From positions 62,001 through 126,000 of the forward strand of contig NZ_ATUT01000002.1 of NCBI RefSeq assembly GCF_000420345.1: a stretch of DNA of 64,000 nucleotides, given 5' to 3'. A model generated the notes under the pieces. The model made no database searches. It was not told the origin of the DNA and was given only the letters and a program-made list of their open reading frames with translations. This document shows positions 7,827-14,282 of the stretch, in pieces. A program made the translations under genes and the position numbers. Position 1 is the stretch's first letter. Every line of letters begins with the position of its first letter. Source of the stretch: Faecalicoccus pleomorphus DSM 20574. Lineage in GTDB: Bacteria; Bacillota_I; Bacilli_A; Erysipelotrichales; Erysipelotrichaceae.

Positions 7827-7881
7827 TTGACTTTCACAGGAAGTTAGAGTAAGCTAACGTCATCAGTTAGAGGATTATAAC
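7827..7881 (+). promoter_or_regulatory. Metal-regulated promoter B, in front of a non-coding region
   Basis: TTGACT (7827-7832), a 17-base spacer, TAAGCT (7850-7855). GTTAG (7843) and CTAAC (7854) sit at the same place relative to the -10 as in promoters A and C. Further half-sites GTTAG (7866) and ATAAC (7877) follow, shifted by one base. A third copy of this architecture within 2 kb suggests control by the same repressor. Confidence 0.65.
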
Positions 7882-8222
7882 TGATAACTGCCGCGTTTCG
7901 AGATGACTCTCGAAAAGACTATAAAAAGACTGCTATTCATTTTGATTCTAGATATAAAAATCATTTGACTCTTTTATAGGATAAGCAGTCTATGGTCAAA
8001 TGGTGTTTTTCAGGATATTTCCCAGATATCTTGAAAGGATACAACGGGAAACAGTCGTTGTAAAGAAGTCTGAAATTAAGAATTTATCAGCACTCTTGAT
8101 CGTATCTTTCTATGCAGCGCGCATAGGAGCTCTGATTTAAAAATTTCCTCAATATACCTATACCTTACCTTATTTAATTTCTAAGAACGATCAAGGATAG
8201 AAAAGCCCTCAGGGGCTTTTTG
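7862..8222 (+). ncRNA. Candidate structured non-coding RNA or long leader upstream of the DtxR-family gene
   Basis: About 360 bases without any convincing reading frame lie between promoter B and a terminator. Many near-perfect helices occur: TTTCGAGA/TCTCGAAA (7896-7915); GACTAT+AGACTGCT with AGCAGTCT+ATGGTC (7917-7934/7984-7997); an 11-bp stem 8008-8018/8026-8036; TACAACG/CGTTGTA (8040-8062); CTGAAATT/AATTTatCAG (8070-8090); and CTTGATCGT/ACGATCAAG (8095-8103/8187-8195) enclosing CTATGC/GCATAG (8110-8126). It ends in a terminator (8202-8222) just before the regulator ribosome site. It does not resemble tmRNA, RNase P RNA, 6S RNA, T-box or any metal riboswitch I know. It could be a free RNA or an attenuating leader. 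Confidence 0.55.
8202..8222 (+). terminator. Terminator immediately before the DtxR-family gene
   Basis: Stem AAAGCCC/GGGCTTT, loop TCAG, followed by T. The ribosome site of the next gene (AAAGGAG, 8227-8233) begins only five bases later. Either the upstream RNA ends here, or the regulator is expressed by read-through. Confidence 0.8.
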
Positions 8223-8242
8223 TGCGAAAGGAGAATAAAGAA

Positions 8243-8614
8243 ATGCAGGAATTGGGACAATCGTTAGAAGACTACTTGGAAGCTATTTTGATTTTAGAAA
8301 AGCAGTTGGATACTGTGCATAATATTGATATTGCGAGTTATCTGGGTTTCTCAAAATCCAGCGTTTCTCACGCATTAAAGATCTTACAGGCAGACAAGCT
8401 GATTCAGATTCACCGGGATAAATCAGTTAAGCTGACAGGGGAAGGACAAAAAACGGCCCAACATACGTACCAGCGACATGAATTCTTTACCAAAATGCTT
8501 CAACAGATCGGAGTGAATAAGTTTACGGCTGAAGAAGATGCCTGTCGCTTGGAGCATGTCATCAGCGATGAGACGTTTCAGGCAATCAAGAAGTATTATG
8601 AGTTTCATGAATAA
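8243..8614 (+). CDS. DtxR/MntR-family metal-dependent repressor
   Basis: A 123-residue regulator. Residues 1-65 form the winged helix of the DtxR family (SLEDYLEAILIL, then HNIDIASYLGFSKSSVSHALKIL as the helix-turn-helix, then the wing VKLTGEGQKTA). Residues 66-123 form the dimer domain with metal-ligand-type residues in RHEFF and DACRLEHVISDE. It lacks the SH3-like third domain, so it resembles MntR in size (slightly shorter). It likely represses its targets with Fe2+ or Mn2+ bound. The GTG at 8222 lies in the terminator; the ATG at 8243 is 9 bases from AAAGGAG. The phased GTTAG/CTAAC sites nearby are its probable operators. Confidence 0.88.
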   Translation: MQELGQSLEDYLEAILILEKQLDTVHNIDIASYLGFSKSSVSHALKILQADKLIQIHRDKSVKLTGEGQKTAQHTYQRHEFFTKMLQQIGVNKFTAEEDACRLEHVISDETFQAIKKYYEFHE

Positions 8615-8620
8615 TTGAAG

Positions 8621-8655
8621 AAAGGATATGTGTTTTGACATGTATTCTTTTTTTA
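8621..8655 (+). terminator. Terminator after the DtxR-family gene
   Basis: AAAGGATATGTG pairs with CATGTATTCTTT (three G-T wobbles) around a 6-nt loop, followed by seven T. Confidence 0.65.
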
Positions 8656-8700
8656 TGCACAATTCGCATAATTTTTCAAGTTATATGCTTCTAATTAGAC

Positions 8701-8754
8701 TTGACTTATTTCTATGGTAAGTGTAAACTAACTTTGTGGTTAGATGTAGCTAAT
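8701..8754 (+). promoter_or_regulatory. Metal-regulated promoter C of the feo operon
   Basis: TTGACT (8701-8706), a 17-base spacer, TAAACT (8724-8729), the same -10 as promoter A. Half-sites GTAAG (8717), CTAAC (8728), GTTAG (8739) and CTAAT (8750) repeat every 11 bases, in register with promoter A. Probable operator of the DtxR-family protein. Confidence 0.75.
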
Positions 8755-8782
8755 TAGAAATAGTTAACTTAGGAGGGATGCT

Positions 8783-8992
8783 ATGCCATTAACATTTGCA
8801 CAAATGAGCAAAGAATATGTCATTGTGAAAATTACAGGGCAGGATAAAATTCGAACCCATTTGCGAAACCTGGGAATCATGGAGAATGAAACAGTCTCTG
8901 TCGTTCAAAGCATTCGTGGTAACTTAATCGTGGAGATCAAAGGCGTTCGAATCGCATTGGATAAGTCCCTGGCCAATCGAATCATGGTATAG
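8783..8992 (+). CDS. feoA: FeoA domain protein (first copy)
   Basis: A 69-residue SH3-like FeoA protein, with LRNLGIMENETVSVVQS and the RIALDKSLANRIMV end. FeoA works with FeoB in ferrous iron uptake, probably binding the FeoB cytosolic domain. AGGAGGG precedes the ATG, and the gene is first in the operon behind promoter C. A second FeoA of different sequence follows 21 bases later; tandem FeoA genes before feoB are common in Firmicutes. Confidence 0.88.
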   Translation: MPLTFAQMSKEYVIVKITGQDKIRTHLRNLGIMENETVSVVQSIRGNLIVEIKGVRIALDKSLANRIMV

Positions 8993-9013
8993 AATTCAGG
9001 AAAGGATGAGAGA

Positions 9014-9235
9014 ATGAAGACACTCAAAGATTGCAAACCTTCAGAAACGGTTTTTGTTAAAAAGATCACAGGTACAGGTGCCGTGAAACGTCGCATCATG
9101 GATATGGGAATTACCAAAGGGGTAGAGATCCATATACGCAAGGTAGCACCATTAGGCGATCCGATCGAATTGAATATTCGGGGCTATGAATTATCGGTAC
9201 GTAAACAAGATGCACAGATGATCGAGGTAGAATAG
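9014..9235 (+). CDS. feoA: FeoA domain protein (second copy)
   Basis: A 73-residue FeoA domain with the typical KKITGTGAVKRRIMDMGITKG stretch and the closing PLGDPIELNIRGYELSVRKQDA segment. It fits the FeoA consensus better than the first copy. It is cytosolic and a probable partner of FeoB, which starts 12 bases downstream. A GGAAAGGATGAGAG ribosome site precedes the ATG. Part of the iron-regulated feo operon. Confidence 0.92.
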   Translation: MKTLKDCKPSETVFVKKITGTGAVKRRIMDMGITKGVEIHIRKVAPLGDPIELNIRGYELSVRKQDAQMIEVE

Positions 9236-9247
9236 GAAGGGCTTTGT

Positions 9248-11434
9248 ATGGAAATAAAAATTGCTTTAGCAGGAAATCCGAACAGCGGAAAAACAACGTT
9301 ATTTAATAATTTGACGGGTTCCAGACAACGGGTAGGAAACTGGCCTGGTGTTACGGTAGAAAAAAAAGAAGGAACATTAAAAGGACATAACGAGGTTACG
9401 ATCCAGGATTTACCGGGTATCTATTCTCTTTCACCGTATTCATTAGAAGAGGTTGTATCAAGAAATTATCTGGTGAAGGAAAAACCAGATGCCATTTTGA
9501 ATATCGTTGATGGAACGAATATCGAGCGTAACTTATATTTGACGACACAATTGTTGGAATTGGGTATTCCGATGGTTGTGGCCGTTAATATGATGGATCT
9601 GGTAGAACGAAACGGGGATAAGATCGATATTTCCAAGCTTTCACAGGAGCTGGATTGTCCGGTTATTGAAATCAGTGCATTAAAAGGAAAAGGAACCAAA
9701 GAGGCGGCCTTAAAGGCTGTAGAGGTTGCCAAAAGTCATCATGCCGCAAAGATTTCGCAAACTTATACGAAAGATATTGAAACGACCTTAAAGAAAATTG
9801 AGACTGTCATTGAAAATCAGGTGAATCATACCATGCTTCGCTGGTATGCGGTCAAGGTCTTTGAGCGCGATGAAAGAATTGATGAGTTTATTAAGCTTGA
9901 TACTGCACAAAAAAGTCAGATTGAACCATGGATCCAATCTGTAGAAGAAAAGATCGATGATGATTCTGAAAGTATCATTACTTCACAGCGCTATGACTTT
10001 ATTACGAAAATTGTTTCCCATGCGGTAAAAAAGAAAGGCTCTAAACATGAATTATCGATTTCAGATAAGATCGATAGAATCGTGACAAACCGTATTTTGG
10101 CCTTACCGATTTTTGTTCTCATTATGTATTGTGTCTATACGATCGCGATGGGAGGTACTGCTATTTCGATTGGTACCATGGGTACAGATTGGGCCAATGA
10201 TGTGCTGTTTGGCGAAATCGTTCCGAATTTCTTTGAGGGCATTTTGACAAGCCTGCATGTCAATGATGTGCTGTCTGGCTTGATTATGGATGGAATTGTA
10301 GGAGGTGTGGGTGCCGTATTAGGTTTTGTACCACAGATCCTTGTCTTGTTCTTATTGTTGTCAATCATGGAAGATGTAGGCTATATGTCTCGTGTTGCGT
10401 TTATTATGGATCGTATCTTCCGTCGTTTTGGATTATCCGGGAAAAGCTTTATTCCGATGCTTGTCGCAACCGGATGTGGGGTTCCGGGTATCATGGCCAG
10501 TCGTACGATCGAACAAGATCGAGATCGTAAGATGACGATCATGACAACGGGCTTTATCCCCTGTGGCGCTAAAATGCCGATTATCGGTTTATTTGCCGGT
10601 GCCGTCTTTGGCGGAAGCTCTCTTGTCGCAACCAGTGCTTTTGTGATTGGAATCGCAGCAGTTGTCATCAGTGGAATCATGCTTAAAAAGTTTAAGGCTT
10701 TTGCCGGTGAACCTGCTCCGTTTGTCATGGAGCTGCCGGCATATCATTTGCCAAGTGCTGGCAATGTGCTTCGTGCTACCTGGGAAAGAGGATGGAGCTT
10801 TATCAAACGTGCCGGAACGATCATCTTGTTGAGTTCTATCGTTCTTTGGTTCCTGCAGGGATTTGGTTTTACTGATGGTCAGTTTGGAATGGTTGAAGAT
10901 AATAACACCAGCCTTCTGGCTAGTCTGGGAAGTGCGATTGCCTGGATCTTTGCCCCTCTTGGCTGGGTTGGCGATATGGCCTGGAAAGCAACGGTGGCAA
11001 CATTTACCGGCTTGATTGCCAAAGAAGAAGTGGTCAACACATTTGGTGTACTGTATAACTTCTCTGAAGTTTCTGAGGAAGGAAACGAGATTTGGACATT
11101 GATTGCCCATGATTTTACACCGATTGCCGCTTACAGCTTTATGATCTTTAACTTACTTTGTGCCCCTTGTTTTGCAGCTATGGGAGCCATTCGTCGAGAA
11201 ATGAACAATAAGACATGGACTGTGGCCTCCATTGCTTATATGTGCGTGTTTGCTTATGTTTCTTCTTTAATTGTATATCAGCTGGGCGGATTGCTGCTTG
11301 GAGAAGTCAGCTTTGGTTTCTGGACGATCATTGCCCTTGCATTATTGATCTTAATCTTATATCTTTTATTTAGACCAGGTTATAAGCCTAAATCAGAAGC
11401 TTTGAAAATGAACCAAATTCAAGCTGTAAAATAG
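9248..11434 (+). CDS. feoB: Ferrous iron transport protein B
   Basis: A 728-residue FeoB. The N-terminal G domain has GNPNSGKTT (residues 9-17), the switch region, DLPGIYSLSPYS (G3) and NMMD (G4). A helical GDI-like domain follows (about 175-265), then a polytopic membrane region from about residue 280 with the paired gate motifs (FIPMLVATGCGVPGIM and FIPCGAKMPIIG). It imports Fe2+ across the membrane using nucleotide hydrolysis. It follows two feoA genes and precedes the FeoB-associated peptide. Expression is probably repressed by the DtxR-family protein through promoter C. Length is normal and complete. Confidence 0.97.
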   Translation: MEIKIALAGNPNSGKTTLFNNLTGSRQRVGNWPGVTVEKKEGTLKGHNEVTIQDLPGIYSLSPYSLEEVVSRNYLVKEKPDAILNIVDGTNIERNLYLTTQLLELGIPMVVAVNMMDLVERNGDKIDISKLSQELDCPVIEISALKGKGTKEAALKAVEVAKSHHAAKISQTYTKDIETTLKKIETVIENQVNHTMLRWYAVKVFERDERIDEFIKLDTAQKSQIEPWIQSVEEKIDDDSESIITSQRYDFITKIVSHAVKKKGSKHELSISDKIDRIVTNRILALPIFVLIMYCVYTIAMGGTAISIGTMGTDWANDVLFGEIVPNFFEGILTSLHVNDVLSGLIMDGIVGGVGAVLGFVPQILVLFLLLSIMEDVGYMSRVAFIMDRIFRRFGLSGKSFIPMLVATGCGVPGIMASRTIEQDRDRKMTIMTTGFIPCGAKMPIIGLFAGAVFGGSSLVATSAFVIGIAAVVISGIMLKKFKAFAGEPAPFVMELPAYHLPSAGNVLRATWERGWSFIKRAGTIILLSSIVLWFLQGFGFTDGQFGMVEDNNTSLLASLGSAIAWIFAPLGWVGDMAWKATVATFTGLIAKEEVVNTFGVLYNFSEVSEEGNEIWTLIAHDFTPIAAYSFMIFNLLCAPCFAAMGAIRREMNNKTWTVASIAYMCVFAYVSSLIVYQLGGLLLGEVSFGFWTIIALALLILILYLLFRPGYKPKSEALKMNQIQAVK

Positions 11435-11453
11435 ATTGGAAGGAGGAAACGAT

Positions 11454-11639
11454 ATGGGAAATCTGATTGTCATCGGCATACTTTCTATTATCGTTTTTCT
11501 GGTCGTACGCTCGATGTGGGAGCAACGAAAGAACCCTAAACAGTGTACTGGGGACTGCTCATCATGTGGCTCGACAGGCTGCCATCATGACTGGGAAGCC
11601 ATTCGTAAAGAAATTAAACTAAAGGAGCAGATGAAGTGA
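11454..11639 (+). CDS. FeoB-associated Cys-rich membrane peptide
   Basis: A 61-residue peptide with one N-terminal membrane segment (about residues 4-22) and a short Cys-rich tail (CTGDCSSCGSTGC, then HH). This is the small FeoB-associated Cys-rich family found directly after feoB in many Firmicutes, possibly a metal-binding accessory (FeoC-like in position, not in sequence). GGAAGGAGG supports the ATG at 11454. The stop codon lies in the loop of the operon terminator. Confidence 0.82.
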   Translation: MGNLIVIGILSIIVFLVVRSMWEQRKNPKQCTGDCSSCGSTGCHHDWEAIRKEIKLKEQMK

Positions 11640-11655
11640 TCTGCTCTTATTTTTT
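11625..11655 (+). terminator. Terminator of the feo operon, overlapping the last codons
   Basis: Perfect 8-bp stem GAGCAGAT/ATCTGCTC, 6-nt loop containing the stop codon, then TTATTTTTT. Confidence 0.85.
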
Positions 11656-11667
11656 AAGGAGATTCAC

Positions 11668-11895
11668 ATGGTAAAAACAATTTTAAAGATAGAAGGTATG
11701 ATGTGTGGTATGTGCGAAAGCCATATCAACGCGGCCATCCGTAAGCATTTTGATGTAAAAAAGGTAAAGTCTTCGCATAAAAAAGGACAAACTGTGATCG
11801 TATCGTATGAAAAGATCGATACGAGAGCTTTGAAAAAAGTAATCGATGAAACGGGATATACCTTAAAAAGTGTGGAACAAAGCGAAGATGAATGA
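11668..11895 (+). CDS. Heavy-metal-associated (HMA) domain protein
   Basis: A 75-residue ferredoxin-like HMA domain of the CopZ type. The GMMCGMCESHI motif puts the metal-binding Cys at residues 13 and 16, followed by VSYEKIDTRALKKVIDETGY. It likely binds Cu+ or another soft metal and hands it to a partner. No copper ATPase lies next to it. An AAGGAGA ribosome site lies between the feo terminator and the ATG, so it may be transcribed by read-through of that terminator. Confidence 0.88.
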   Translation: MVKTILKIEGMMCGMCESHINAAIRKHFDVKKVKSSHKKGQTVIVSYEKIDTRALKKVIDETGYTLKSVEQSEDE

Positions 11896-11980
11896 TCTGC
11901 TGTGGATTCCGGAATCTGATTTGACGAAACTTACTAAAAAAGTGTAATATAGATATGATTTATGATTCGGAGTGATGAAC

Positions 11981-13336
11981 ATGGCAGATCAAAACAAGAA
12001 AGAAAAAAGTGCATTGGAACAGCTGAAAGCACTGCAGGAAAACGAGACGATTTCTTCTTTGCAGATCAAGGAACCGGATTTAAAGGGATTTGATGCCTCC
12101 AGTGTGTTTGAAATTGATACAACACAAAAGGAAGAGCCGAAGCACAAGATCTTTGGGAAACGTTCACAAAGACATGCCCAGGTGAAAGTAAAAGCTTCTG
12201 TGTTTGATAATGAAGATGTGGAAGTCCAAGATATTTTTGTGGCAGAAGGCTTGAAGTCACAGCCATTAAAGCGTTCACAGAAAAAACAGGAGCCACAGGA
12301 AGTCAAACCGGAAGAGCCAAAACCAATCGTAGAAGAAGTAAAGGTGGAACCGATTCCTGTTGAAGACGAAGTGTTGGAACAGGAAGAAGAGTTGGTTAGC
12401 GAAGAAGCACAGGTTGATGAAGAACAGCCGGAAGAAGTGGCTGAAGTCGTAGAAGAAGAGGTCGAGGAACCAAAAGAAGTGGAAATGGAAGAGGAATCCG
12501 AAGAAGCTGACTCGGAAATTGAACCATCGTTAGAAGATGAAAACCAATACGATGAAGATGATCTGTATGTAGAGAAAAAGAGATTTCTTCTCTCTCACTA
12601 TGATAAAGAGGAAGCATATCTGGAAGAACAGTCAAAAGAAGGCTTCCACTATGTACGTAATGTAGGAAAGAAATATTTCTTTGTCAAAGAAGAGCCTAGA
12701 GACTATTACTATTCTATCTGTTATTTTGTAGTAGAACCTTCGGCTCATGAATGGCGTAAATGGGAAGCGGATGGATGGAAGCTGGTTTCTCGTGTGCCGG
12801 CTAAAAAGAAAAAAGATGCCGGATGGTTTGTTTTTAGAAATGAACTTCAGGGCGATGATCTGAAAAAAGAAATTCCCAATGAAGCTGAAAAGTTCAAATT
12901 CTTTAAAAAACATGCCAATTCTTGTCGTTCTACCATGTTTTTATTCTTCATCTGTATGGCGATTTGTGCCTGTGCGGCCTATCTGCAGTATTTGTTTAAT
13001 GGATTTATTGCGGTTATTGCGGCCTGTGCCGTCTTATTCTTGATTTCTTTTATCTTCTTTTGTATGTATGGAAGAATGCTTGCTTCTTCTAAGAAAAAGG
13101 TTCGTTTGTTGAAGGCAAGACTTCGTGTTCGCGAAAGAGAGGAAACATTCAAAAATGAAGGACTGATTCCAGATGATCAGACCGAAGATGATCTGGATTC
13201 ACAATGGGAAGATTTAGATGAGGAAGGCGATGAAGTAGAAGAAGAGGAAGATTCTTTTGAACTTGAAGACGAAGAGGAAGAAAAATTAGAAGAAAAGCCG
13301 AAAAAAAGACGCTTTGGCAGAAGAAAGCGCAAATAA
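11981..13336 (+). CDS. DUF2812-type membrane protein with long acidic tails
   Basis: A 451-residue protein in four parts. Residues 1 to about 190 are low-complexity, increasingly Glu-rich and probably disordered. Residues about 195-300 resemble DUF2812 (YLEEQSKEGFHYVRN, KYFFVKEEPRDYYYSICYF, WEADGWKLVSRV). Two adjacent membrane segments follow (about 320-365), then a basic stretch and an acidic tail ending in KKRRFGRRKRK. DUF2812 proteins are often linked to PadR regulators, but none lies here. Function unknown. The start is chosen at 11981 because CGGAG is properly spaced there; GTG/ATG at 11972-11975 are too close. Confidence 0.75.
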   Translation: MADQNKKEKSALEQLKALQENETISSLQIKEPDLKGFDASSVFEIDTTQKEEPKHKIFGKRSQRHAQVKVKASVFDNEDVEVQDIFVAEGLKSQPLKRSQKKQEPQEVKPEEPKPIVEEVKVEPIPVEDEVLEQEEELVSEEAQVDEEQPEEVAEVVEEEVEEPKEVEMEEESEEADSEIEPSLEDENQYDEDDLYVEKKRFLLSHYDKEEAYLEEQSKEGFHYVRNVGKKYFFVKEEPRDYYYSICYFVVEPSAHEWRKWEADGWKLVSRVPAKKKKDAGWFVFRNELQGDDLKKEIPNEAEKFKFFKKHANSCRSTMFLFFICMAICACAAYLQYLFNGFIAVIAACAVLFLISFIFFCMYGRMLASSKKKVRLLKARLRVREREETFKNEGLIPDDQTEDDLDSQWEDLDEEGDEVEEEEDSFELEDEEEEKLEEKPKKRRFGRRKRK

Positions 13337-13613
13337 AAAGCGCTCCAGATCATGTGGAGTTCAACAAAACATAAGAAAAGAGATATGGGGTGGGGTTCCA
13401 CCCCATATCTGTTTCATTTGGATAGAAGCCACAGTGTATCCAAACAAGATAGGAAAGTAAGAAATCGTGCTGATTCTGTATTCAGGCTTTCCATATGGAA
13501 GACAAATCATTTGAAATAAAAAGATTTTGATTTATGATGGAAGTGAATCCATCGAACAGGATCGATTCTGAATCCAAGTATTTTGTACATATCGATTGTA
13601 ATGGAGGAATGTA
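13337..13613. other. Structured intergenic region with several perfect hairpins
   Basis: No reading frame stands out in these 277 bases. They hold a 13-bp perfect hairpin AGATATGGGGTGG/CCACCCCATATCT (13381-13410), an 8-bp stem TTTGGATA/TATCCAAA (13417-13444), GGAAAG/CTTTCC (13452-13491) and CTCCA/TGGAG near 13344-13356. The first hairpin could end transcripts of the DUF2812 gene, although the following tract (GTTTCATTT) is weak. On the minus strand it is followed by a pyrimidine-rich run. Confidence 0.4.
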
Positions 13614-14168
13614 ATGAGTCAAGTGACCAAACGTGCTTTAGAGAATTCACTAAAGCATTTGTTGTTAAAGAAGCCGCTGAATAAGATTACCATTGGCGAT
13701 ATCACGGAAGATTGCGGGATCAATCGCATGACATTTTATTATCATTTTAAAGATATCTATGATTTGGTTGAATGGGTTTGTCTAGAGGACGCGAAAAAGG
13801 CGTTGGATCAAAAAAAGACACACGATACCTGGCAACAGGGCTTGTTGCAGATTTTCTATGCGGTCCGTGAGAATAAGCCATTTATCTTAAATGTATACCA
13901 TTGCATTGATCGAGGGCAGGCAGAGCGCTATTTAAAGCCTTTAACGGATCAACTTTTAATGGGTGTTGTGGAAGAAGAAGCACAGGGGCACCATGTGCGT
14001 CAGGCGGATAAAGAATTTATTGCCCGAATCTATTCGTATTGTTTTGTGGGGTTGATGTTGGATTGGGTCAAAGACGGAATGCACGAAGATCCTAAAGATC
14101 TGGTGGATAAACTAGCGTTAGTGATACAGGACGATTTTTCTATGGCCTTATCACGATTTGAGTTTTAA
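13614..14168 (+). CDS. TetR-family transcriptional regulator
   Basis: A 184-residue regulator. The N-terminal HTH (residues about 7-52) reads KRALENSLKHLLLKKPLNKITIGDI, then CGINRMTFYYHFKDIYDLVEW, the classic TetR recognition helix. The C-terminal ligand domain is of the short TetR_C/DhaS-like type. GGAGGAATGTA precedes the ATG. It sits directly before the oleate hydratase gene and is separated from it by a terminator. It is a plausible fatty-acid-responsive regulator of that gene, by neighbourhood only. Confidence 0.85.
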   Translation: MSQVTKRALENSLKHLLLKKPLNKITIGDITEDCGINRMTFYYHFKDIYDLVEWVCLEDAKKALDQKKTHDTWQQGLLQIFYAVRENKPFILNVYHCIDRGQAERYLKPLTDQLLMGVVEEEAQGHHVRQADKEFIARIYSYCFVGLMLDWVKDGMHEDPKDLVDKLALVIQDDFSMALSRFEF

Positions 14169-14185
14169 TTTTTTTATCAAATGCT

Positions 14186-14221
14186 GCATTTTGATGTTTT
14201 TTTCATCAGAATGCTTTTTTT
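14186..14221 (+). terminator. Terminator between the TetR gene and oleate hydratase
   Basis: An 11-bp stem GCATTTTGATG/CATCAGAATGC (one wobble) with a seven-T loop and seven T downstream. The overlapping perfect palindrome AAATGCTGCATTT (14179-14191) could in addition be a repressor site. Confidence 0.85.
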
Positions 14222-14282
14222 GTTTATGGCGATAGAGGAGGGCTTCGTTTATCTTTTGTGTATCAGTAAGGAGGAACATAAT

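Noticed and set aside
7862-8222. tmRNA or RNase P RNA as identity of the structured region (similar length)
   Set aside because: It lacks the tRNA-like ends and T-arm of tmRNA, and the GAGGAAAGTCC and ACAGAAA core motifs of RNase P RNA.
8221-8235. GTGCGAAAGG after the candidate RNA, resembling the 5' boundary of group II introns
   Set aside because: There is no domain V-like hairpin, no intron-encoded protein, and the bases are the ribosome site of the DtxR-family gene.
10589-11110. Minus-strand frame inside feoB
   Set aside because: It lies fully within the conserved FeoB membrane domain and has no promoter, ribosome site or family resemblance.
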